A stretch of 64,000 nt of DNA from Arthrobacter sp. Y81 (lineage in GTDB: Bacteria > Actinomycetota > Actinomycetes > Actinomycetales > Micrococcaceae). Shown one piece after another: positions 25,037-33,042 of the stretch; the first letter of the stretch is position 1, and every line of letters starts with the position of its first letter. The stretch spans positions 1-64,000 of the forward strand of contig NZ_PJIL01000014.1 in assembly GCF_002929335.1 (NCBI RefSeq). Reading direction: 5' to 3'. A program made the translations under genes and the position numbers. The notes beneath the pieces are model-generated. The model saw only the letters and a list, made by a program, of their open reading frames with translations. It was not told the origin of the DNA and searched no databases.

Positions 25037-25095
25037 TCTCCGGCTGTTCTCCGGCTGTGTTCTCCGGCTGTGTTTCCCGGCTGTGTTTCCCGCTG
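25037..25095. repeat. Short degenerate tandem repeat
   Basis: Four to five units of about 11-13 bases built on TCTCCGGCTGTGT, the later ones as TTCCCGGCTGTGT, directly after the terminator. Probably slippage-generated. The rest of the gap up to 25256 shows nothing definite. Confidence 0.7.
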
Positions 25096-25256
25096 GCGGA
25101 TACCCGCCGTCGTCGGCCTGCGTCCCTAAGTGGAACCTCACAGCGTGAAGTGGCACACTGTTTAGCGCGTGTGCGCCGGCCAGCAGGGCCGGTTCCGTGG
25201 TCAACGATGTCCGCACAGCTAAAAACCCAACGCAGCAAGAATCCCGAGGGAGATCC

Positions 25257-26696
25257 ATGTCCACATCCAGCACCGAAGGCCGCCCAGGCGTTCCCCGCAA
25301 GGTGATCGGCCTCGCAATCGCGGGAGCGGTGGGCGGGTTCCTCTTCGGCTTTGATTCCTCCGTTGTCAATGGGGCGGTGGACGCCATCAAGGACGAATTC
25401 GCCCTGAGCGAGGCCGTCACCGGCTTCGCCGTGGCCGTCGCGCTCCTCGGCTGCGCCGCCGGCGCCTTCCTGGCGGGCAAGGTGGCCGACAAGTACGGCC
25501 GCATCCCGGCCATGAAGCTCGGGGCCGTCCTCTTCCTCGTCAGCGCTGTCGGCACCGGCTTCGCCTTCGGCGTCTGGGACCTGATCTTCTGGCGCCTGGT
25601 GGGCGGCCTCGGCATCGGCTTGGCCTCTGTCATTGCCCCCGCCTACATCTCCGAGATCTCGCCGCGGCACGTTCGCGGCCGGCTCGCGTCGCTCCAGCAG
25701 CTCGCCATCACCACGGGTATTTTTGCCGCCCTCCTCTCCGACGCCCTGTTCGCCACCACCGCCGGCGGGGCGGACCAGGCGCTCTGGCTCGGCATCGAAG
25801 CGTGGCGCTGGATGTTCCTCGCCGGCGCCGTACCCGCTGTCGTCTACGGCTGGATCGCTTACACCCTGCCCGAATCGCCGCGCTTCCTGGTCTTCAAGGG
25901 CAAGGAGGACGAGGCTCGCAAGGTGTTCGAAACGATCGCCCCGTCCGAGGACACCGACCGCCACATCCGCGAAATCCAGTCCGCCATCGAGGAGGACAAG
26001 CTCGCCGGCCAGAAGGGCTCGCTCCGCGGCAAGGTCTTTGGCCTGCAGGCCGTGGTGTGGATCGGCATCACGCTGTCCGTGCTGCAGCAGTTCGTGGGCA
26101 TCAACGTGATCTTCTACTACTCCACCACCCTGTGGAAGGCCGTGGGCTTCCAGGAGAAGGACTCGCTCACCATTTCGGTGGCCACGTCCATCACCAACAT
26201 CCTGGTCACGCTCGTGGCCATTGCGCTGGTGGACCGCATCGGCCGGCGCCCCATCCTGCTGGCAGGCTCCATCGGCATGGCTGTATCGCTCGGTGCCATG
26301 GCCCTGGCGTTCGCCTCCGCCAACGGATCCGGTGAGGAAATCTCGCTGCCCGGCGCCTGGGGGCCTGTTGCCCTGGTGGCCGCCAACGTCTTCGTGATCA
26401 GCTTCGGCGCCTCCTGGGGGCCGCTGGTGTGGGTGCTGCTGGGCGAGATCTTCCCGTCCCGGATCCGCGCCCGCGCCCTGGGCCTGGCCGCGGCTGCCCA
26501 GTGGATCGCCAACTTCGCCATCACCCTGAGCTTCCCCGTGATGGCGGCAGCCTCGCTGCCGCTGACGTACGCCATGTACGCGGCGTTCGCGGCGGCGTCG
26601 TTCTTCTTCGTAATGTTCAAGGTGCCGGAAACCAACGGCATGTCACTGGAGCAGGCGGAGACGCTGTTCGTGCCGAAGGGGACCGTCAAGGTCTAG
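25257..26696 (+). CDS. Sugar porter family MFS transporter
   Basis: A 479-residue sugar:H+ symporter of the GlcP/XylE/GalP type with 12 helices. Signatures: GGFLFGFDSSVVNGAVDAI in helix 1, the motif-A segment GKVADKYGRIPAMKLG, RLVGGLGIGLASVIAPAYISEISP (about 118-141), PESPRFLVFKGK, QQFVGINVIFYYSTTLWK with the QQ and N residues of the sugar site, and the end motif VPETNGMSLEQ. ATG 25257 has GAGGGAG upstream and is preferred over an in-frame GTG at 25197. Glucose, xylose or another monosaccharide is possible. Confidence 0.87.
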   Translation: MSTSSTEGRPGVPRKVIGLAIAGAVGGFLFGFDSSVVNGAVDAIKDEFALSEAVTGFAVAVALLGCAAGAFLAGKVADKYGRIPAMKLGAVLFLVSAVGTGFAFGVWDLIFWRLVGGLGIGLASVIAPAYISEISPRHVRGRLASLQQLAITTGIFAALLSDALFATTAGGADQALWLGIEAWRWMFLAGAVPAVVYGWIAYTLPESPRFLVFKGKEDEARKVFETIAPSEDTDRHIREIQSAIEEDKLAGQKGSLRGKVFGLQAVVWIGITLSVLQQFVGINVIFYYSTTLWKAVGFQEKDSLTISVATSITNILVTLVAIALVDRIGRRPILLAGSIGMAVSLGAMALAFASANGSGEEISLPGAWGPVALVAANVFVISFGASWGPLVWVLLGEIFPSRIRARALGLAAAAQWIANFAITLSFPVMAAASLPLTYAMYAAFAAASFFFVMFKVPETNGMSLEQAETLFVPKGTVKV

Positions 26697-26703
26697 GCTC
26701 TGG

Positions 26704-27744
26704 TCAGACCACGTGGGGTTCGTGGTCTGCCAGGAAGCGTCTGCCGCCGAAGGCTATTGCGATGGCGACAACCATGGCCAGCGCCCCGGCGAAGAACGGG
26801 ACCTGCGGACCGAAGTGCTCACCGAGCTGCGCGGCGGCGAACGGGGCCAGGGCGCCGCCCATCCAGCGCACGAAGTTGTAGCCGGCCGACGCCACCGGGC
26901 GCGGCGAGTTGGAGACGCCCATGGCCAGTTCCGTGTAGACCGTGTTGTTGATTCCCAGCAGCGCCCCGGAGACCACCACCAGGACGACGACGGCGGGCAC
27001 CGAGTGCCCGGCTGCCAGTCCCAGCCCAGCCAGGTCCAGCATCAGGACGGCCAGCGTACCGATCAGCACCCGGGTGGCGCCGAAGCGGTTCTGCAGGACG
27101 GGCGCCACGAAGACGGAGAAGACCGCGACGGCCACGCCCCAGCCGAAGAACACCCCGCCAATGCCGTAGGCGTCCATGCCCAGGATGAACGGCGTGAAGG
27201 CGAGGATGGTGAAAAAGCCGAAGTTGTAGAACAGGCCGCTGGCCGCCGTCGTCCGCAGTCCCTTGTGCCCCAAAGCCAGTAGCGGGTCGCGGAACCGGAC
27301 CTTCCGCTCGGGCAGCGGGGTTTTGGGCAACAACGCGATGAGCGCGACGAAGGCTGCCGCCATGAGCATGATCGCCGTTCCGGCGCCGCCGCTTGCCACG
27401 CTGCCGGACAGACCGGAAAGCGAGGCGAAGACCACGATCACGGCCAGGCCGATGAGCAGGGTCTTCTTGCCGCCGATCCGGGAGGACACGTAGCCGGTGA
27501 TCAGCATGGCCACCGCAGTGACCAGGAAGTAGCTCGTAAACAGGAGCGAGACCTGGCTGGGCGTGGCGTCCAGGTTCTTGGCGATCGCCGGGAGGATCGG
27601 ATCCACCAGGCCGATGCCCATGAACGCGAACACCGCGGCCAGGGCTGTGGCCCATACGGCCTTCGGCTGCTTGAGCAGGGAGGCCTTTTCGACCTCGAGG
27701 GTTTCTTCTACTGCTGGCCGCGTGGCGGCGAGCTGGCCTTCCAT
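26704..27744 (-). CDS. MFS transporter with an apparent internal deletion (about 10 helices)
   Basis: A 346-residue drug-transporter-like MFS protein, shorter than the usual 400 or more. Helices 1-3 are recognisable (FMGIGLVDPILPAIAKNL; motif A GYVSSRIGGKKTLLIG; VIVVFASLSGLSGSVAS). The chain then passes straight to a segment like helix 6 (GTAIMLMAAAFVALIALLPKTPLPE) and a complete second half. About 60 residues, helices 4-5 including antiporter motif C, seem to be missing without loss of frame. ATG 27744 has AGGAG eight bases upstream. It is 25 bases downstream of marR. The protein may be non-functional. Confidence 0.72.
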   Translation of the reverse strand: MEGQLAATRPAVEETLEVEKASLLKQPKAVWATALAAVFAFMGIGLVDPILPAIAKNLDATPSQVSLLFTSYFLVTAVAMLITGYVSSRIGGKKTLLIGLAVIVVFASLSGLSGSVASGGAGTAIMLMAAAFVALIALLPKTPLPERKVRFRDPLLALGHKGLRTTAASGLFYNFGFFTILAFTPFILGMDAYGIGGVFFGWGVAVAVFSVFVAPVLQNRFGATRVLIGTLAVLMLDLAGLGLAAGHSVPAVVVLVVVSGALLGINNTVYTELAMGVSNSPRPVASAGYNFVRWMGGALAPFAAAQLGEHFGPQVPFFAGALAMVVAIAIAFGGRRFLADHEPHVV

Positions 27745-27769
27745 AGGGGGCACTCCTAAGTCTTGGGTA

Positions 27770-28219
27770 TCAGTTGTGAAGTGTGCCGTTGATTTTTTCG
27801 ATCACGGGCAGGGCCGCGGCGAGGGCCCGCCGCTCGCTGTCGCTAAGCGTCATCAGGATTTCCGCCATCACGGCGTTGCGCCGCTCGTTGGCGGTGTCGA
27901 CGGCGGCACGGCCTTCCGTGGTCAGCACAACCCGGACGGCGCGGGAATCGTGGGGGTCCGGGTCGCGGCGCACGAGTCCGACTTTCTCCAGCTTGATGAT
28001 CTGCTCGGTGGCGCTGGGCACCTTGACGCCCAGGTTCCGGGCGATCTCGCCGACGCGGACGCCGTCATGGAGCAGCATCTTCAGCGTGCTGAGCTGCGCG
28101 GCGCTGAGTTCGCCGTCCGCGTCGAGGCGGCGGACCAGGTAAACACTGTGGCGGAGCGCTTCGCGGAAATCCTGGGCGAGGCCCTGCAGCGCGGCAGGCA
28201 TTGGCTGGGGTTGACTCAT
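27770..28219 (-). CDS. MarR-family transcriptional regulator
   Basis: A 149-residue winged-helix repressor. The core HTH is LSAAQLSTLKMLLHDGVRVGEIARNLGVKVPSATEQIIKLEKVGLVRRD (about 38-86), and the wing contains DPHDSRAVRVVLT, the classic MarR D-x-R-A segment. It is co-directional with the truncated MFS gene and is preceded by two palindromes that overlap its promoter, so autoregulation with the transporter is expected. Ligand unknown. Confidence 0.88.
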   Translation of the reverse strand: MSQPQPMPAALQGLAQDFREALRHSVYLVRRLDADGELSAAQLSTLKMLLHDGVRVGEIARNLGVKVPSATEQIIKLEKVGLVRRDPDPHDSRAVRVVLTTEGRAAVDTANERRNAVMAEILMTLSDSERRALAAALPVIEKINGTLHN

Positions 28220-28221
28220 AG

Positions 28222-28250
28222 TTAGGTAGCCTAACAGTTAGGATACCTAA
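28222..28250. promoter_or_regulatory. Double palindromic MarR operator
   Basis: TTAGGTAGCCTAA (28222-28234) and TTAGGATACCTAA (28238-28250) are two copies of TTAGG-N3-CCTAA, with centres 16 bases apart, starting two bases before the marR start codon. The spacing suggests two dimers side by side over the promoter. Confidence 0.75.
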
Positions 28251-28280
28251 GAGTCAAAGGCCTTCCTGCTTTCGACGCAG

Positions 28281-28826
28281 CTAGAGCGTTAGCTTCATGC
28301 CTTCGTGGCTGGCTGCGAAGCCCAGGCGTTCGTAGAAGCGGTGGGCGTCCTTGCGGGATTTGTCGGTGGTGAGCTGCATCAGCGAGCATCCCCGGCGGCG
28401 CGACTCCCCGGCAGCCCACGTGACCATGGCGGCGCCGATCCCGAGGCCGCGCACCTGTGCCGCAACCCGGACGGCCTCGATCTGGCTGCGCCAGGAACCG
28501 CGACGGGAAAGGCCCGGCAGGAAGCTGAGCTGGAACGTGGCCACGACCTGCCCGGCGGCCTCGCCTTCCCGAAGGAGCTCGCCCACCGCCAAGAGATGGG
28601 CGGGGTCGGCGTCGATCGCTTCGAAGGCCCGCTCGTACGGTGCCATGTCCGAGGTGTCCTCGCGGTTTGCACCCAGCCGGTCGTCAGCGAGGAGCTCCAG
28701 GATTCGGGGCAGGTCGGCCCGCGTCGCCGGCCGGAGGCGGAACGTCCCGCCGTCGACGTCGAGAGTCAGCAGGGCGGGCAGGTCACGTTGCTCGGAGGTC
28801 ACCGGACCAGCTTGCCACAGCCGCAC
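28281..28826 (-). CDS. GNAT-family N-acetyltransferase
   Basis: A 181-residue acetyltransferase with the N-terminal strand FRLRPATRADLPRILELLADD, the acetyl-CoA loop region VRVAAQVRGLGIGAAMVTWA (Q-V-R-G-L-G-I-G), and the C-terminal motif DAHRFYERLGFAASHEGMKLTL. It resembles acetyltransferases of small amines or protein N-termini; the substrate is not predictable. GTG 28826 is the longest start; GTG 28802 (MTSEQRDL) is possible, and neither has a strong ribosome site. Its start abuts a cluster of GAGAGAGCGT repeats. Confidence 0.8.
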   Translation of the reverse strand: MRLWQAGPVTSEQRDLPALLTLDVDGGTFRLRPATRADLPRILELLADDRLGANREDTSDMAPYERAFEAIDADPAHLLAVGELLREGEAAGQVVATFQLSFLPGLSRRGSWRSQIEAVRVAAQVRGLGIGAAMVTWAAGESRRRGCSLMQLTTDKSRKDAHRFYERLGFAASHEGMKLTL

Positions 28827-28987
28827 CCTCTCTCACTTCCTGCGATAAAAACCCCAACGCTCTCTCAGTTTTCGCACGAAAAACCCCAACGCTCTCTCAC
28901 TTCATTCAGTGAGAGAGCGTTGGGGTAAATCCGACAGGATCTGAGAGAGCGTCGCCCAAAAACCGGCAGGAAGTGAGAGAGCGTCCT
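28824..28987. repeat. Cluster 1 of the GTGAGAGAGCGT interspersed repeat (six copies)
   Basis: Copies at 28824-28844, 28856-28875 and 28888-28906 read ACGCTCTCTCAC or close variants. Copies at 28908-28925, 28940-28957 and 28970-28987 read GTGAGAGAGCGT or variants. Several extend to GTCGCCCAAAA or CCCCAACG. The same family forms a second cluster at 48653-48801. Confidence 0.8.
28883..28926 (-). terminator. Intrinsic terminator of the mtl operon, built from two repeat copies
   Basis: A perfect 19-bp stem (28883-28901 with 28908-28926) and a six-base loop. On the minus strand the stem is followed by a T-run (GGGGTTTTTCG), about 60 bases after the mtlD stop codon. Confidence 0.8.
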
Positions 28988-30140
28988 AGGCTTTGGCCTC
29001 CGCCTTGGCCTCTTCCACCAGTGACTCGACGGCGGCGAACAGCGGGTGCCCGGGCGTCAGGCCCGTTACCTTCTCGGTCGCTTCCGCCGCGGTGGACGAC
29101 GCCACGATCTTAGCCAGCTCGGTCGCTTCGGCGTCCGCGGGATCGTTGAAGCGCAGTGCGGCCGCAATGGCTCCCAGCAGCGCTTCGGGCACGATTCCGC
29201 GTTCGGCCAGCTCTGCCGCCGGGCCGATGAACCGTTCGTGCCGGCCGAGCTTGCGCAGAGGCGCCCGGCCAACGCGGTTCACGGTGTCCGGCAGGTGCGG
29301 GTTGGTGAAGCGGCCCAGGATCTTCTCGACGTAGGCTTCCTGCTCATCGCGGTTGAAACCGTGCTTGTGGATCAGCAGTTCCTTGGTCTCGTCCAGGACG
29401 GCGCGCACATCGGCGGCGACATCCTGGTCGGCCATGGCCTCCGAAATCTTGCCGAGGCCTGCCTCGAACCCGAAGTAGGCTGCCGCGGCGTGCCCGGTGT
29501 TCACCGTGAAGAGCTTCCGCTCGATGTAGGGCGCCAGGTTGTCCACGAACGTCGCGCCGGGGATGACCGGCACCGCATCCCCGAACGGCGTACGGTCAAT
29601 GACCCACTCGTAGAAGGTCTCCACAGTGACATCCAGGCCCTTGCCCGGCTCCTGGTTGGGGACGATCCGGTCCACAGCCGTGTTCGCGAAAACGGCCACG
29701 GACTCGAGCTCGCCGGCGGCGGTATCCCACTGCGCCGCCACTTCGTCCCGCAGGATGTCCGTGGCGTTGATGGCGTTCTCGCACGCCATCACCTGCAGCG
29801 GTGCCAGCCCGGCGGCTCGTGCGGCGATGCCCTTCGCGATCACCGGGGCCACGAACTTCAGGATGTGCGGACCCACCGCGGTGGTGACCACGTCCGCCGT
29901 CGCGATTTCCGCCACGACGTCCGCTTCCTGGGTGCCGGAGTTCAGCGCCCGGAAGTTGTCCACGGTCCGGACCGTGGGGTCCTCCCCCACCTCGTGGACG
30001 TCGTAGCTGTCTGCGGCGGCGAGCTGCGAGATCAGATCTTCAGCGACGTCGGCAAACACGAGCTCGTAGCCTGCCTGGTGCAGCAGCAGTCCCACAAAGC
30101 CGCGGCCGATGTTCCCGGCCCCAAAATGAACAGCCTTCAC
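28986..30140 (-). CDS. mtlD: Mannitol-1-phosphate 5-dehydrogenase
   Basis: A 384-residue NAD-dependent enzyme that oxidises mannitol-1-phosphate to fructose-6-phosphate. The nucleotide-binding motif is at the extreme N-terminus (MKAVHFGAGNIGRGFVG). The conserved polyol-dehydrogenase segments FANTAVDRIVP and KLFTVNTGHAAAAYFG carry the catalytic Lys, Asn and His. Length matches MtlD. The GTG start overlaps the mtlA stop by one base (TAGTG), with GAAGG upstream, so it is translationally coupled to the mannitol transporter. Repeats and a terminator follow. Confidence 0.93.
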   Translation of the reverse strand: MKAVHFGAGNIGRGFVGLLLHQAGYELVFADVAEDLISQLAAADSYDVHEVGEDPTVRTVDNFRALNSGTQEADVVAEIATADVVTTAVGPHILKFVAPVIAKGIAARAAGLAPLQVMACENAINATDILRDEVAAQWDTAAGELESVAVFANTAVDRIVPNQEPGKGLDVTVETFYEWVIDRTPFGDAVPVIPGATFVDNLAPYIERKLFTVNTGHAAAAYFGFEAGLGKISEAMADQDVAADVRAVLDETKELLIHKHGFNRDEQEAYVEKILGRFTNPHLPDTVNRVGRAPLRKLGRHERFIGPAAELAERGIVPEALLGAIAAALRFNDPADAEATELAKIVASSTAAEATEKVTGLTPGHPLFAAVESLVEEAKAEAKA

Positions 30141-32095
30141 TATGCGTTGACCTTCCCGAACAGTTCCAGTACTTCGTCCACCGTGGTGGCGGCCTCAAGC
30201 TGGGCCACCTGGGCCTTGTTGGTGAAGACCTTCGCGATGGAGGACAGGATGTGCAGGTGCTCGTTGTTAATGCCGGCGACGCCAACCACGAACTTGACCT
30301 CCTTGCCGTTCCAGTCGATGCCGTTCGGGTAGCGGATCACGGACACGGCGGACTTCATGATGTGGTCCTTCGCAGCGTTGGTGCCGTGCGGTATGGCCAG
30401 GAAGCTGCCCATGTACGTGGACACGGATTCCTCGCGTTCGTGCATGGCATCGATGTAGCCGCCGTCCACGGCGCCGCAGTCCAGCAGCAGCCGGCCCGCT
30501 TCGTCGATGGCCGCGTCGCGGGTGGTTGCCGTGCCGTTGAGGATCACGCTGTCAGCCACCAGGATGTCCGACGGCGGGGCGGCCTCAGCAGGCGCCGCGG
30601 CCGCAGGCGCCGCAGCGGCTCCGGCGTCAGCAGCTCCTTCGGTATTGCTGCTCTTGACCAGCTCCACGATCTCGTCATAGCGCGGGCTGTTCATGAAGTT
30701 GTCCACGGACACATGCACGGCACTGGCCGTGGCGGGCTTTGCCCGCTCGGTCAGGTCCTGGTGCGTGATGACAACATCGTAGGTGTCGCTCAGGTTGGCG
30801 ATGGCGGAGTTCGTGACCTTGACCTCCGGGAAGCCGGCGGCCTTGATCTTGTTGCGCAGCACCGAGGCACCCATGGCGCTGGAACCCATGCCGGCGTCGC
30901 ACGCGAACACGATGTTCCGGATGGGACCTGCCATGACGGCGGTGGCCGCACCTGCGCCGGTCAGGGCGGAGGAAACGGAGCTCTTCTTGCCCTTCATGGA
31001 TTCCATCCGGGAGGTAGCGGCACTGAGGCTGTCCTCCTCGGTTTCACCCACGGGGGTCTTGCTGGACTTCAGGATCACCGAGGCGATGAGGAAGGAGACT
31101 GTGGCGGCGAGCAGCACCGAAAGCGCCACTCCGAAGTAGCTGTCACTGGCTGTCGCGGCAAACACGGCGATGATGCTGCCCGGGGCCGCCGGGGAACGCA
31201 GGCCGGCGCCTGTGAGCACCAAAGTGAAGATGCCGGTCATGCCGCCGCCGATCGCGGCGAGGATGATGATGGGCTTCATCAGCACGAACGGGAAGTAAAT
31301 TTCGTGGATGCCGCCCACGAACTGGATGAGCGCGGCGCCAGGGGCCGACGCCTTGGCCAGGCCCTTGCCAAAGAACATGTACGCAAGCAGGATGCCGACG
31401 CCGGGGCCGGGGTTGGCTTCGAGCAGGAACAGGATGGACTTACCGTTGGCCAGGGCCTGTTCCGTGCCCAGCGGCGTCAGGATGCCATGGTTGACGGCGT
31501 TGTTCAGGAACAGCACCTTGGCCGGTTCGATGAAGATGCTGGTGAATGGCAGCAGACCGTTGGTGACCAGGAATTCGACGACGGCGCTGGCGCCGTTGCT
31601 GAAGGCCTTCACTACCGGGCCGATCACCAGCATGCCCACGATGGCCATGGCGGCTGCCACGATGCCCGCGGTGAAGTTGTCGATCAGCATCTCGAAGCCG
31701 GGCTTGACCCGGCCTTCCCAGATCCTGTCCAGCTTCTTCATGATCCAGGCCGTCAGCGGCCCCATGATCATGGCACCGATGAACATGGGGATGTCAGTAC
31801 CCATAATCACGCCCATTGTCGCGACTGCGCCCACAACGCCGCCGCGGACGCCGTGGACAATCCGGCCACCGGTGAAGCCGATTAGGAGGGGCAGGAGGTA
31901 GGTGATCATTGGCCCAACGAGCTTGGCCAGTTCCTCATTGGGAGTAAAGCCAGCCGGAATGAAGAAGGCCGTGATGATGCCCCAGGCGATGAAGGCCCCC
32001 ATATTGGGCATAATCATGCCGGACAGGAACGTCCCGAACCTCTGGACGTGAACCCGCATGCTTGTGCGGGGTTTTGCAACTGTCTCTGTTGCCAT
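30140..32095 (-). CDS. mtlA: PTS mannitol transporter, fused EIICBA
   Basis: A 651-residue three-domain permease. The EIIC membrane domain (about 10-340) begins RFGTFLSGMIMPNMGAFIAWG and contains GGIHEIYFPFVLMKP, the G-G-I-H-E substrate motif. EIIB (about 375-470) carries the phosphocysteine in FACDAGMGSSAMGASVLRNK. An Ala/Pro linker leads to EIIA (about 505-651) with the phosphohistidine in FLAIPHGTNAAKDHI. It takes up mannitol and delivers mannitol-1-phosphate to MtlD. ATG 32095 has AGGAAA six bases upstream. It follows a tetR gene by 57 bases and probably forms the operon tetR-mtlA-mtlD. Confidence 0.93.
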   Translation of the reverse strand: MATETVAKPRTSMRVHVQRFGTFLSGMIMPNMGAFIAWGIITAFFIPAGFTPNEELAKLVGPMITYLLPLLIGFTGGRIVHGVRGGVVGAVATMGVIMGTDIPMFIGAMIMGPLTAWIMKKLDRIWEGRVKPGFEMLIDNFTAGIVAAAMAIVGMLVIGPVVKAFSNGASAVVEFLVTNGLLPFTSIFIEPAKVLFLNNAVNHGILTPLGTEQALANGKSILFLLEANPGPGVGILLAYMFFGKGLAKASAPGAALIQFVGGIHEIYFPFVLMKPIIILAAIGGGMTGIFTLVLTGAGLRSPAAPGSIIAVFAATASDSYFGVALSVLLAATVSFLIASVILKSSKTPVGETEEDSLSAATSRMESMKGKKSSVSSALTGAGAATAVMAGPIRNIVFACDAGMGSSAMGASVLRNKIKAAGFPEVKVTNSAIANLSDTYDVVITHQDLTERAKPATASAVHVSVDNFMNSPRYDEIVELVKSSNTEGAADAGAAAAPAAAAPAEAAPPSDILVADSVILNGTATTRDAAIDEAGRLLLDCGAVDGGYIDAMHEREESVSTYMGSFLAIPHGTNAAKDHIMKSAVSVIRYPNGIDWNGKEVKFVVGVAGINNEHLHILSSIAKVFTNKAQVAQLEAATTVDEVLELFGKVNA

Positions 32096-32152
32096 GTGAT
32101 TTCCTAACCGTGATTCCTGCTGCACCGCAGGATGGTCCGATATTTTCGACGA

Positions 32153-32878
32153 CTAGCTGGTGGAGCTGGTGGAGATCCGGTGGAGCCATTCGAGAAAGAG
32201 CTTGAGTTCCGAGCTGGAAAGCTGGTCCGAGTGCGATGCCTGGAGTGCGGCGTTCAGGGCGATCGCTGCCACCACCACCGACGACTTTCCCGAGTCTTCC
32301 GGAGTGCCGCTGGCCTGCTCCGTGGACACCGCGAAGATCATGGCGTCCCGGGTCATGGTGGACAGTTCAAGGTTGCGTTCGGCGGCAGGCTCGGCGATGA
32401 GCATGAGCGTCACGCCAACGTTCGCCGCCAGGATGCTCCTGGCCGCTTCACGCGGCTGGACGTTCAGCTGACCTGCCACAGCCGCTTTGTTCAGCATTTC
32501 CTCCATGAGCGCCTCGGCATCGGCAACGATGGCCGGGCGGCTCTCAGGGCGAATGTTGCCAAACATGACCAGGTACAGTTCCGGCTGGTTCAGCCCGAAC
32601 TGGACGTGGTTGTCCCACATCCGCCGGATATCTTCCAGCGGCTGCCCGGACGGGGCGAAGTCGCGTTCCCCTGCCACATACTCTTCGAAACCTGCTGTTA
32701 CGACGGCGTCGAACAGCCCTTCCTTGTCACCGAAGTGGTGATACAGGGTAGGGGCGGTCACCCCTGCCAGCTGCGTGATCTGGCGGGTGGATACCGACGC
32801 TCCCGCTGAGTTGGCCAGCAACTCGGCTGCTGCACGCAACAGCCTCATTTTGGGCGGTAGCTGGCCATCGAAACTCAT
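32153..32878 (-). CDS. TetR-family regulator of the mannitol/PTS locus
   Basis: A 241-residue TetR-type protein. The HTH is MRLLRAAAELLANSAGASVSTRQITQLAGVTAPTLYHHFGDKEGLF (about 11-56); the ligand domain includes FGLNQPELYLVMFGN. It lies between the divergent mtl genes and ptsI-ptsH, with a perfect palindrome just upstream, so it probably represses both directions. A TetR protein in this position is unusual, since mannitol operons more often use MtlR or DeoR-type regulators; no such gene is present here. A -10 box seven bases before the ATG predicts a leaderless transcript. Confidence 0.78.
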   Translation of the reverse strand: MSFDGQLPPKMRLLRAAAELLANSAGASVSTRQITQLAGVTAPTLYHHFGDKEGLFDAVVTAGFEEYVAGERDFAPSGQPLEDIRRMWDNHVQFGLNQPELYLVMFGNIRPESRPAIVADAEALMEEMLNKAAVAGQLNVQPREAARSILAANVGVTLMLIAEPAAERNLELSTMTRDAMIFAVSTEQASGTPEDSGKSSVVVAAIALNAALQASHSDQLSSSELKLFLEWLHRISTSSTS

Positions 32879-32885
32879 AACCGCT

Positions 32886-32891
32886 ACCCTA
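32886..32891 (-). promoter_or_regulatory. Predicted -10 box for the tetR-mtl operon
   Basis: TAGGGT on the minus strand, seven bases before ATG 32878 and six bases from the palindrome at 32897. Confidence 0.45.
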
Positions 32892-32896
32892 TCATC

Positions 32897-32911
32897 TATA
32901 GCAACGCTATA
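32897..32911. promoter_or_regulatory. Palindromic operator between tetR-mtlAD and ptsIH
   Basis: TATAGCAACGCTATA: six-base arms around AAC. It lies between the TetR start and a possible -10 (TACAAT, 32926-32931) for ptsI, well placed to control both directions. Confidence 0.65.
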
Positions 32912-33042
32912 TGAACTGCATCACATACAATTTTTTCAGGCACCGCAAAACACCGTCGGGACGTAGCAGTCGCGGCGATCTGGGCAATCGCCCAGGCAAC
33001 GAATGGCGGGGCCTGCTTACCGGCAGAGAATGAGGACCTTCA

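Noticed and set aside
25037..25095. Functional iteron or regulatory array
   Set aside because: Units are short and degenerate and directly follow a terminator; slippage is the simpler explanation.
28824..28987. CRISPR-like array suggested by repeated GAGAGAGCGT units
   Set aside because: Copies face both ways, spacing is irregular, the repeat core is only about 12 bases, and no cas genes are present.
30251..31885. A 544-codon plus-strand frame opposite mtlA
   Set aside because: Shadow of mtlA; no family motif, no ribosome site, composition typical of an antisense frame.
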